From Dyadobacter sp. CY261 (GTDB lineage Bacteria > Bacteroidota > Bacteroidia > Cytophagales > Spirosomataceae), in assembly GCF_021440085.1 (NCBI RefSeq), contig NZ_JAKCPW010000001.1, forward strand, positions 1,054,001 through 1,118,000: DNA of 64,000 nt, written 5' to 3'. The position numbers and the translations under genes are program-made. Shown here piece after piece: positions 44,098-52,725 of the stretch; positions within the stretch are counted from its first letter, which is position 1; each line of letters begins with the position of its first letter. Under the pieces are notes generated by a model that saw nothing but the letters and a program-made list of their open reading frames with translations, searched no databases and was not told the DNA's origin.

Positions 44098-46992
44098 ATG
44101 AAAATATCATTTATACTTAAAACCTACATCGTCTTACTCCCGCAGTTATTGGCCTTGCCGCTGTGGGCACAGCGGGCTGAGCAGACCGACACGGTGCAGG
44201 TCGTGCCGATACCGGCTGTCGTCAACATTGGTTTTGGCAGCCAACCCGCACGCCAGGTGACCAGCGCCATTTCGACGGTGCATGGGGCAGAACTTGAAAA
44301 GAACTTTACATTGAACCTGGGCAATACGCTTTACGGCAGGTTGCCGGGATTAACCGTAAGTCAGGGAGGTTCGGAACCGGGCGCTTCCACGCCCAGCCTT
44401 TTCGTAAGGGGAGTGAACACGATTGGCGGGGCCGGAACAGCGCCCTTGTACGTGATCGATGGTTTCATCAGCAACGGAACAGGCCCTTCCAACGCATTCA
44501 TGCAGCTGATGCCGGAAGAAATCGAATCTATTTCAGTCCTGAAAGATGCTTCGGCAACGGCCATCTACGGTGCGCGGGCTGCCAATGGTGTGATTTTAAT
44601 CACGACAAAGTCGGGTCAGAATGGTCCGTTGAAAGTGTCTTTTACGACCAAGCAAGGGTTTAATCAGGCGCAATACCTTCCAAAATTCCTAAACTCTTAC
44701 CAATATGCATCGCTGTATAATGAGGCCCTGCGCAATGACGGCCTTGCGGAACGGTACAGCCAGGCGGACCTGGACGCTTACCGGCAAGGCTCCGATCCCT
44801 ACTTTCATCCGGATGTGAACTGGTATGACCAGGTTTTGCGAAAAACGGCTCCTGTCTCAGCCTATAACCTGAATTTCAGTGGCGGGGACAATTATGTTAG
44901 GTATTTTGTGATGCTCAATGCATTGAATAGCCAGGGCCTGTTCAAGAAGTTTGGCGATCAGAATGATGAGAGTTCTAATTCTAAATATTCCAAATACAAT
45001 TTCCGCACCAACCTGGACATCAACCTGACCTCACGGCTATCCGCGGAGTTCAAAATAGCCGGATCGCTGGAACAGAGCACGAATCCTAACAATTATACGA
45101 CCGGCGGTACATTCAATTTGCTGGCCTCTTTGCCTCCCAATGCATTTCCTGTGTATAATCCGGACGGAAGTTTCGGAGGAAACCAGCTTTATGCCAACCC
45201 GGTAGGTAATATGCTTGCGACGGGTTTTTACAAGAACAATTCCCGGACGATCCTCTCCTCGCTCCGGCTTACCGAGCAGCTGGATATGCTGACCAAGGGC
45301 CTTAGCGTCTCCGCAGCGGTTTCGATCAATAACTATTTCGAATCCGGCTCGCAGAAAAGCAAGCAGTATCCGCGGTTTGCCATTTCGAAGAACGAGGTCG
45401 GCGAAACGGTTTACGGACCGGCCATCGGCCAGCTCACTTCCCTCGCCGGCAGTGAATTGACGCTGGATCAATATCGTAACCTCATTTTCCAGGGATCGCT
45501 CGACTACAAAAGGGCGTTTGGGAAGAGTGATTTTTCGGGTATGCTGATGCTAAGCTCGGATAATGTCACGCTCTTTGGTTCCAGTGCCGAACCAGGCGTG
45601 CCTTCGGCCAATTCCACAGACCCTTACAAACACAATGCGGCCTTGGGAAGGCTGACCTATGTTTACAACAACAAATATATCGTCGGGTTTTCGGCTTCGT
45701 ACATGGGCAGCGAAAGCTTTCCTCCCGGAAAACGCTATGGATTTTTCCCGGCGGCGACACTGGGCTGGATTGCGTCCAGTGAAGGATTCATGAAACATGT
45801 CACGGCTATCGATTTTCTGAAATTACGCGGATCTTACGGTCTAACAGGCAATGACATTATCGCAGGCCTTGGCTTGTCGGGCAGGTATGCTTACACGCCT
45901 ACTTTTGGTGGCGCGGGCTATTTCTTCGGTACCGGAAACAATGGCGTAGCCGGCTTTGCCGAGACTAACATCGCTAACCCGAACCTTACCTGGGAAAAGG
46001 AAAAAATGCTCAACCTGGGTGCAGATGTTACCGTTTTCAAGCGGTTGGATATTTCATTCGATTATTTCAAAAGAGATCGTTACGACATCCTTGTCGCATC
46101 CAACAGCACCATGCCGCAGTTTACCGGCATCCCCACACCCAATCTGAACCAGGGTAAGACCCAGTCCAGTGGATTTGAACTCGCCCTGCGCCTGAATAGC
46201 AAAAAGGCGGCTGCATTCCATTACTTTCTGGAAGGCAACGTTTCTTATTTCAAAAGCAAGATCGTCTTCAATGCGGAAGCTTTGCAGTTTAACAGGGAAT
46301 TGTATGCGACCGGAAGACAGATCGGTCAGCCATTGGGTTTGAAAGCGATTGGTTTTTACAGTCAGCAGGATATTGAAAAGCGGCTTGTCGACCCTAAAAG
46401 CGTTCCGGCTGTGCTGACTGAATCGATCCGCCCGGGAGATATCAAGTACCAGGACATGGGTGGGCCGGATGGCAAGCCCGATGGTATTATCGACGGCAAC
46501 GACAGAGTAGCCATCGGCAATCCCGGACTTCCCAACTTTACAGCCGGGCTGCATGGTGGGGTGAGCTACAAAGGTTTTGACCTGGACCTGGTGTTTCAGG
46601 GTGTCAGCGGAAACACGGTGTATCTTGGCGGCAACTACTTCCACGCTTTCCAGGCAAACGGGCAGGTTGCCCCTATTGCGGAGGGACGCTGGACCGAGCA
46701 GACGGCCGAATCGGCTTCCTATCCGAGATTATCGTCAAAGGACAACCTGAACAATTACCAGTTTTCCTCGTTCTGGCAACGCAATGGCAGCTTCGTGAAA
46801 CTGCGAAGTGCTGAAATCGGCTATACGCTCCCCACACCGGTCTCGGACAAAGTCCGGCTGCAAACTATCCGTTTCTTCGTAAATGGCACCAATCTGTTTT
46901 CCTGGGATAAAATACCCTATGGCGATCCTGAGTCCTTAGCGGGTTACCCGGTAACGAGGACCGTCACGGCAGGTTTTAGAATCCAGTTGTAA
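44098..46992 (+). CDS. SusC family transporter lacking the N-terminal regulatory domain (pair 3)
   Basis: This outer membrane TonB-dependent transporter has 964 residues. After the signal peptide (ending PLWAQ) only about 20 residues precede the plug, so both the STN and the carboxypeptidase-D-regulatory-like domain present in the other two copies are missing. The plug has SVLKDASATAIYGARAANGV and the barrel ends YPVTRTVTAGFRIQL. The usual linker with a VVVGYGTQ motif appears as NIGFGSQPARQ. It follows pair 2 by 50 bases and precedes its SusD by 20 bases, so it is probably co-expressed with the sigma-controlled genes. Confidence 0.94.
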   Translation: MKISFILKTYIVLLPQLLALPLWAQRAEQTDTVQVVPIPAVVNIGFGSQPARQVTSAISTVHGAELEKNFTLNLGNTLYGRLPGLTVSQGGSEPGASTPSLFVRGVNTIGGAGTAPLYVIDGFISNGTGPSNAFMQLMPEEIESISVLKDASATAIYGARAANGVILITTKSGQNGPLKVSFTTKQGFNQAQYLPKFLNSYQYASLYNEALRNDGLAERYSQADLDAYRQGSDPYFHPDVNWYDQVLRKTAPVSAYNLNFSGGDNYVRYFVMLNALNSQGLFKKFGDQNDESSNSKYSKYNFRTNLDINLTSRLSAEFKIAGSLEQSTNPNNYTTGGTFNLLASLPPNAFPVYNPDGSFGGNQLYANPVGNMLATGFYKNNSRTILSSLRLTEQLDMLTKGLSVSAAVSINNYFESGSQKSKQYPRFAISKNEVGETVYGPAIGQLTSLAGSELTLDQYRNLIFQGSLDYKRAFGKSDFSGMLMLSSDNVTLFGSSAEPGVPSANSTDPYKHNAALGRLTYVYNNKYIVGFSASYMGSESFPPGKRYGFFPAATLGWIASSEGFMKHVTAIDFLKLRGSYGLTGNDIIAGLGLSGRYAYTPTFGGAGYFFGTGNNGVAGFAETNIANPNLTWEKEKMLNLGADVTVFKRLDISFDYFKRDRYDILVASNSTMPQFTGIPTPNLNQGKTQSSGFELALRLNSKKAAAFHYFLEGNVSYFKSKIVFNAEALQFNRELYATGRQIGQPLGLKAIGFYSQQDIEKRLVDPKSVPAVLTESIRPGDIKYQDMGGPDGKPDGIIDGNDRVAIGNPGLPNFTAGLHGGVSYKGFDLDLVFQGVSGNTVYLGGNYFHAFQANGQVAPIAEGRWTEQTAESASYPRLSSKDNLNNYQFSSFWQRNGSFVKLRSAEIGYTLPTPVSDKVRLQTIRFFVNGTNLFSWDKIPYGDPESLAGYPVTRTVTAGFRIQL

Positions 46993-47012
46993 GCTTTTTA
47001 ATCAGACAACGC

Positions 47013-48743
47013 ATGAAAAGATATATTCAAATACTAACGGCGGTATTGTTGGTCTTGACGACCGCCTGCCAGGACCTGGACAGGGAATTTGTTACCTCTA
47101 TCGGCAAAGCCGAGATCGAGCAGTCCTTTACCAATGTCCAGAATTTGCTCAGTTCGATTTACGCCGAGGTTCCCGACGGAACGGTGTATATCGGGGGTGC
47201 GGCAATGATGGCATCTGCGTCGGACGAATCCGAGTTTACAGTTGAAAGCAATGCGGTACAGGCTTTCAACAGCGGAAGCTGGAATGCAATCAGCAACCCC
47301 GATCCTGTATGGGGCACTTACTATCGCGGTATAAGAAAAGCAAACCAGTTTCTTTTATCAACAGGCGACATTAACCTCGATCCCTGGAAGCTAGACCCGT
47401 CCCCATCCGCTCAGGCGGTTTATAAAACCAACCTTGCAGCCATTACCAGATGGAAATACGAGGCCCGGTTTCTGCGTGCATTCTTTTATTTCGAGCTCAT
47501 CAAACGCTACGGCGGTGTGCCTATCCTGGATAAAGTGTTCACGCTGGAAGATGATTACACGAAAGTCAGCCGGAATTCGCTGGATGAATGCATCCGGTTT
47601 ATCACCTCGGAATGCGATTCGGCGGCCAGCCAGTTGCCACTGAATGGTTCAACAGCCCCTTATATAGCAGGGACAGATCTGGGCAGGGTTACCAAATTGG
47701 CAGCACTGGCTTTAAAAAGCAGGGTGCTGCTCTACGCAGCCAGCGAACTGTTCAACAACCCGTCATGGGCAGGTGGATTTTCAAAGCCGGAGCTGATCGC
47801 ACTTCCGGCAGGCGACCGGAAGGCTCGCTGGAAGGCGGCCTCCGACGCTGCCAAAGCCGTGATCGATGCCGATGGGCTGCCGAATCTGGGCAATTATAAA
47901 TCGCTTTTTAACACGTTTAATAACAGCGAGATCATCTTCACCAGACGCAACGGGGCCAGTAACCAGTTTGAAAAAAACAATTCCCCGATCGGTTTTAATC
48001 TTGGTTTGAGCGGTAACACGCCATCGCAGGATCTGGTCGACGCCTATGAAGTCAAAGTGAATGCAACCACAGCGGTTCCATTCAACTGGAATGACCCGGT
48101 AATGGCGGCCAATCCGTATGCTAACCGCGACCCGCGCCTGGCCATGTCCATTGTGACCAACAACAGTGCATTCGGCACCCCACAGCGGAAAGTCCAGCTG
48201 TGGACGGGCGGTCTGGATGCCAAGCCGATCATCAATGCTTCCAAAACGGGTTACTACCTGCGCAAATACCAGATCGAAAGCCTCAATCTGCTCAATGGCA
48301 ACACGGGCGTGCATAGCTGGATCATCATCAGATATCCCGAAATCTACCTGAACTATGCCGAAGCGCTCAACGAATGGGACCCGGGCAATGCGGATATCAG
48401 AAAGTACGTGAATCTGGTCCGGGCCAGAACGGGTGTTGCCATGCCGCCACTTCCCGACAAGCTATCGCAGGCCGAGGTCCGCGAGCGCATCCGTAAAGAG
48501 CGCCGCGTCGAGTTTGCATTCGAGGACCACCGTTTCTGGGACGTCAGGCGCTGGATGATCGCGGAAAATGTGCTGGCAGCGCCGTTGCGTGGTGTGACGG
48601 TGGCCAGGGTAAATGACAGCACCTTTACCTATCGGGCCGAAAAAGTGGAAGACCGGGTCTTTACGCCTAAAATGTACCTTTATCCTATCCCACAGGGCGA
48701 AATCAGTATAGCTAATGCATTGATACAGAATCCAATGTGGTAA
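47013..48743 (+). CDS. SusD/RagB family glycan-binding lipoprotein (pair 3)
   Basis: This surface lipoprotein has 576 residues and a signal with lipidation at Cys19 (VLLVLTTAC). SusD features are YEARFLRAFFYFELIKRYGG, IIIRYPEIYLNYAEALNEWD, RKERRVEFAFEDHRFWDVRR and IQNPMW at the end. It is partner to the shortened SusC immediately upstream and is followed after 25 bases by the GH10 xylanase gene. Confidence 0.95.
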   Translation: MKRYIQILTAVLLVLTTACQDLDREFVTSIGKAEIEQSFTNVQNLLSSIYAEVPDGTVYIGGAAMMASASDESEFTVESNAVQAFNSGSWNAISNPDPVWGTYYRGIRKANQFLLSTGDINLDPWKLDPSPSAQAVYKTNLAAITRWKYEARFLRAFFYFELIKRYGGVPILDKVFTLEDDYTKVSRNSLDECIRFITSECDSAASQLPLNGSTAPYIAGTDLGRVTKLAALALKSRVLLYAASELFNNPSWAGGFSKPELIALPAGDRKARWKAASDAAKAVIDADGLPNLGNYKSLFNTFNNSEIIFTRRNGASNQFEKNNSPIGFNLGLSGNTPSQDLVDAYEVKVNATTAVPFNWNDPVMAANPYANRDPRLAMSIVTNNSAFGTPQRKVQLWTGGLDAKPIINASKTGYYLRKYQIESLNLLNGNTGVHSWIIIRYPEIYLNYAEALNEWDPGNADIRKYVNLVRARTGVAMPPLPDKLSQAEVRERIRKERRVEFAFEDHRFWDVRRWMIAENVLAAPLRGVTVARVNDSTFTYRAEKVEDRVFTPKMYLYPIPQGEISIANALIQNPMW

Positions 48744-48768
48744 TTTATGTCTGGATTAACAAAGATAT

Positions 48769-49845
48769 ATGCTCTTTAAAAATACGATCATACTGTGTGG
48801 CCTTGCCGCTTTCATGCAAGTAAATGCACAGCAGGCGCCATCTGTAACATTGAAAGAAGCCGCTGCTTTTCCGGTCGGATTCGCGATCGATCCCGTGCGT
48901 GTCAAAAACAGCGAGCCATTTCGCCGGACGGTTCTTGAACAAGCCGATGGCATCACTGCAACCAATTGCATGAAGCCGAGCCGCATCGCGCGGCAGAAAG
49001 GCGTTTACGATTTTGATCAGGCAGATCAGCTCATTGACTTTGCGATAGCAAACGGCAAACGCGTACATGGTCACACGTTCGTTTGGTACATCGATTCTGC
49101 ACCCGGATGGATGAAGCAGATCCGCGATTCGACAGAACTTGAAAACGCATTGAAAAACTACATCCAGGCGGTCGGGACGCACTTTAAAGGTAAGGTTGCT
49201 TCCTGGGATGTCGTTAATGAGGCATTTGATAACAAGACGGGCGCTGTGAGGCAGGACAGCGTTGATCAGGACGGGAAAACGTTGCTGAACGTGGGCGGCA
49301 TTTTAGGGAAAGATTATGTGGCCAGGATGTTTCAGTACGCGCATCAGGCGGATCCCGGGGCTCTTCTGTTTTACAATGAATATGATCAGGAAAAAAATGC
49401 GGGCAAGCTGAACGCGGTATTGGGCATGGTGGCTGATTTCAAAAAACGGGGAATCCCGATTCATGGCTTGGGTTTACAGATGCACATTAATGTCAATACG
49501 CCGGATGCCGGCATCGAAAATGCCTTGAAAAAATTGGCGGAGACCGGCCTGCTGATACACATTTCGGAACTGGACATTTCAATGAACACGGCTAGAACAA
49601 AACCGTTTCAACCCACAGCCGAGCAATTGGAAAAACAATACCGCAAGTACAAGTTTGTGGCGGATGCATATAAACGCCTGGTTCCTGAAAAGCAGCAATT
49701 CGGCATTACCACCTGGGGCATTGGTGACGCCGACAGCTGGATTCCCGGTTTCTGCAAATGCGAGGATTATCCCTTGCCATTTGACAAAGAATACCGTGCT
49801 AAAAAGGCATTTGCGGGTTTTGCAGAAGGCCTTCAATCCAAATAA
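48769..49845 (+). CDS. GH10 endo-beta-1,4-xylanase
   Basis: This secreted family 10 glycoside hydrolase has 358 residues and a signal peptide ending near residue 21 (MQVNAQQ). The single (beta/alpha)8 domain carries the acid/base Glu151 in SWDVVNEAFD and the nucleophile Glu267 in HISELDIS. Other conserved segments are GHTFVWYIDSAPGWMK and ITTWGIGDADSWI. It would cleave beta-1,4-xylan, probably in the periplasm after SusCD import or at the surface. It follows SusCD pair 3 and points to a xylan component in the target polymer. Confidence 0.94.
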   Translation: MLFKNTIILCGLAAFMQVNAQQAPSVTLKEAAAFPVGFAIDPVRVKNSEPFRRTVLEQADGITATNCMKPSRIARQKGVYDFDQADQLIDFAIANGKRVHGHTFVWYIDSAPGWMKQIRDSTELENALKNYIQAVGTHFKGKVASWDVVNEAFDNKTGAVRQDSVDQDGKTLLNVGGILGKDYVARMFQYAHQADPGALLFYNEYDQEKNAGKLNAVLGMVADFKKRGIPIHGLGLQMHINVNTPDAGIENALKKLAETGLLIHISELDISMNTARTKPFQPTAEQLEKQYRKYKFVADAYKRLVPEKQQFGITTWGIGDADSWIPGFCKCEDYPLPFDKEYRAKKAFAGFAEGLQSK

Positions 49846-49873
49846 TCTTTCACACAAGAAGCTTATATCTATA

Positions 49874-51211
49874 ATGAAATTTACAATACTCGGTCTGCTT
49901 GCCATGCTTCTTTTTGGCGAATCGCGGGCTACTAATTACTATGTGTCGCCGAACGGGAACGACAGCAACAGCGGCAAATCCGTGGCAAAAGCATTTCACA
50001 GTGTCCAAAAAGGAGCGGACGCAGCCGGGCCAGGCGATACCGTTTTTGTGCTGAATGGCACTTATAATACGACTTCGGGCACGTTACTCAACATGCAGAG
50101 ATCCGGCAAACCGGGTGCCTACATTACGATCAAAGCGCTACGCGGGCACAAGCCCAGGTTTACCGCCTCCGGCAATGTGTGGAACACCGTTTCAATCAAC
50201 GGCTCGTACGTTGTCCTGGACGGTATCGAGCTGGAAGGGAACAATGCCAACCTCACTTACGAGGGCGCGATGGCGTCTTATAACCATCATCTCGGCGGCG
50301 GCAAAAACTATTCGGATTATGCAGCATTTAATACCAATGCGATTACGATCGGCGGGCCAAAATTGGAATCGAAATTTCCGCATCATGTTGTCGTCCGCAA
50401 CTGCCGGGTGCATGACTTTCCGGGCGGAGGAATTAGCGCCATTCAGGCGGATTATCTCACCATTGAAAACAACGTTGTCTTCAATAACGCCTGGTACATG
50501 ATGTACGCAGGCAGCGGGATCAGCATTCTGACACCTTTCAACAGCGACAAAGAAACCGGTTATAAGAACTTTATCCGCAACAACGTGGTGAGCGGCAACA
50601 AAACTACAATCCCCTGGATCCAGTTAAAAAAGCTCAGCGACGGAAACGGAATCATCATCGACGTGAATCAGCACGCCTACAATAATCAGGATTCGCCTGC
50701 CACCACTAAGGATGAGGCGTATACCGGCCGGACGTTAGTTGAGAACAATGTCAGCTTCAACAACGGCGGTTCGGGCATCCATTCTTTCAAGGCCGACCAT
50801 GTGGATATCATCAATAACACCGCCTACCACAATGGCACGGTGGTGAACTATCCGGATATTTTTACCAACCAGTGCCACGATGTCAACATCATCAACAACA
50901 TTATGTATGCCCGCGCTGGCGGTTTGTGTAATTCCGCGCCGAAAAACGCGACGGAAATCTATGCATTCAATGTCTATTTTAATGGACAGGTTGGCCATAA
51001 AGGCGAGAGCGACGTCGAAGCTGATCCACTGTTCGTTAATGCTTCTACGGATCACGCCTCAGCCAATTTCAAGCTGAAAGCCGGCAGCCCGGCTATCAAT
51101 CACGGTAGCAGCAAAGCGGGCAGTTTTAGTGCGAGCGATATTGTTGGAACGGTAAGGCCCAAAGGGTCCGCACCGGACCGGGGTGCGTATGAGTGTGTTG
51201 ACTGCCGTTAG
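49874..51211 (+). CDS. Parallel beta-helix protein, PL9/DUF1565-like
   Basis: This secreted protein of 445 residues has a signal peptide (FTILGLLAMLLFGESRA). It begins with the DUF1565 pattern NYYVSPNGNDSNSGKSVAKA and PGDTVFVLNGTY. Repeated beta-helix coils follow (VVRNCRVHDFPGGGISAIQA, LTIENNVVFNNAWYMMYAGS, VDIINNTAYHNGTVVNY), and it ends in a DRGAYEC choice-of-anchor-Q-like tail. Family 9 polysaccharide lyases (pectate or rhamnogalacturonan lyases) have this build, but I did not confirm the catalytic Lys or calcium-binding Asp residues. ATG 49874 was preferred over the much earlier open start at 49655, which overlaps the xylanase. Confidence 0.8.
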   Translation: MKFTILGLLAMLLFGESRATNYYVSPNGNDSNSGKSVAKAFHSVQKGADAAGPGDTVFVLNGTYNTTSGTLLNMQRSGKPGAYITIKALRGHKPRFTASGNVWNTVSINGSYVVLDGIELEGNNANLTYEGAMASYNHHLGGGKNYSDYAAFNTNAITIGGPKLESKFPHHVVVRNCRVHDFPGGGISAIQADYLTIENNVVFNNAWYMMYAGSGISILTPFNSDKETGYKNFIRNNVVSGNKTTIPWIQLKKLSDGNGIIIDVNQHAYNNQDSPATTKDEAYTGRTLVENNVSFNNGGSGIHSFKADHVDIINNTAYHNGTVVNYPDIFTNQCHDVNIINNIMYARAGGLCNSAPKNATEIYAFNVYFNGQVGHKGESDVEADPLFVNASTDHASANFKLKAGSPAINHGSSKAGSFSASDIVGTVRPKGSAPDRGAYECVDCR

Positions 51212-51223
51212 AAAAATCCATTT

Positions 51224-52714
51224 ATGAAAATCCTCATTGTCTGTCTTTCATCGTTGTTCATGCTTTGCGCAAATGCCTGTGCACAGCATTATAACATTTT
51301 AGATTTTGGTGCTAAAACCGACACTACTTTTCTGAATACACGGGCAATCCAGGCCGCAATCGATCAGTGTTATGCCAAAGGTGGCGGGGAGGTGATCGTG
51401 CCTGCCGGTCGTTATTTCACCGGAACGGTCTTTCTCAAATCCAATGTTTACCTGAACCTGATGCCGGGCGCAGTTTTGCAGGGAAGCTATGATCCAAAAG
51501 ATTACCCTGACCATGATATCCTGCAAGCCAAAAAGTTTGGCACCATCACCCACAATGGGCTGTATGTGAAAAGCATGAAAGCCATTGTGATCGCCGACCA
51601 GGCGACGCATACCGGCATTACGGGTGCAGGCGCCGTGCGTGGGGCAGGGGATGGACAGGCATTTCAGCTCGGAATCAATAAAGACGGGCGGCCCAAAAAC
51701 CTGTTTTTTATTGGATGTACCGATGTACTGCTCAAAGGCATTCAGGTGCTTAACTCCGCACAGATCACGATTTCTATTTCCGGTTGCGAGCGGGTGAATG
51801 TCGACGGTATTTACCTGCGAAGTATGTCCAACTGGAATTGCGATGGCCTGGACCTGGACGCGCGCGACGCTACGGTTGCCAATTGTGTGATCGATGCGGA
51901 AGATGATGCGCTCTGTTTTAAAAGCGAGTACCAGGACAAATTGTGCGAGAATATCACCGTTACCAATTGCGTACTCTCCTCGCTGTGTAATGGAATTAAA
52001 TTCGGGACAGGGTCAAGGGGCGGATTTCGTAACATCGCGGTCAGTAATTGCGTGATCAAGAAAGCTTCTTTCAACGGTTACCGCCACTGGGATATGCCCA
52101 CCGACCTCGTTTTCAAGCCGGAAGTGCAAAGTGTGAACACCGGCATCGTGATCTTAGGAGTAGACGGCGGCATTGTCGAAAACATTATGATATCCGACAT
52201 TGTCATGACCGATGTGCTCAGTCCGATTTTCATACGGGTAGGAGCGCGTTTTCTTAATCCGCAAGGCAAACCCTCGATCATGCGGCATATTGATATCCGC
52301 AATATCAGGGCTGAAAGCAGAAGCGTCATTCCGTCGATCATCGCCGGACTGGGAGAGAGTCCGGTCGAGGATGTGCGTCTTTCCGGCATTCACATTACCG
52401 TTCCCATCGCCGTTAATGCCGCGCTGGCCAGGACATTCCCGGTATCGCCCGAGGAAAAAACAAAAGGCTATCCTGAAAACCGGCTGACTTTCGGTACCAG
52501 ACTGCCCGCGAGTGGCTTTTACATCAGGCATGCCAAAGGGATTACTTTGTCAGATGTTTCGATTCGTTTTTCTGCGGAAGAGGCAAGGCCGGCATTTGTG
52601 ATCGACGATGCGGAAGGTGTCGAATTAAAGGAGGTCAAGGTCAATGGCCAGCTGCTGCGGAACGAGAAGGAAATGGTGATGACAATTGGTAGCAAACAGG
52701 TTTCGGTAAAATAA
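51224..52714 (+). CDS. GH28-like glycosidase (polygalacturonase family)
   Basis: This secreted right-handed beta-helix protein has 496 residues and a signal peptide ending near residue 21. The family start YNILDFGAKTDTTFLNTRAI is followed by GGGEVIVPAGRYFTGTVFLK. The catalytic region has NCDGLDLDA in place of NTDG and AEDDALCFKS for the DD motif, then NGIKFGTGSRGGF in the position of the usual GHG segment. Because the GHG His is not evident, hydrolysis of homogalacturonan is less sure than for classical polygalacturonases; exo-acting or rhamnogalacturonan specificity is possible. Confidence 0.82.
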   Translation: MKILIVCLSSLFMLCANACAQHYNILDFGAKTDTTFLNTRAIQAAIDQCYAKGGGEVIVPAGRYFTGTVFLKSNVYLNLMPGAVLQGSYDPKDYPDHDILQAKKFGTITHNGLYVKSMKAIVIADQATHTGITGAGAVRGAGDGQAFQLGINKDGRPKNLFFIGCTDVLLKGIQVLNSAQITISISGCERVNVDGIYLRSMSNWNCDGLDLDARDATVANCVIDAEDDALCFKSEYQDKLCENITVTNCVLSSLCNGIKFGTGSRGGFRNIAVSNCVIKKASFNGYRHWDMPTDLVFKPEVQSVNTGIVILGVDGGIVENIMISDIVMTDVLSPIFIRVGARFLNPQGKPSIMRHIDIRNIRAESRSVIPSIIAGLGESPVEDVRLSGIHITVPIAVNAALARTFPVSPEEKTKGYPENRLTFGTRLPASGFYIRHAKGITLSDVSIRFSAEEARPAFVIDDAEGVELKEVKVNGQLLRNEKEMVMTIGSKQVSVK

Positions 52715-52725
52715 GAGTGTTCAGT

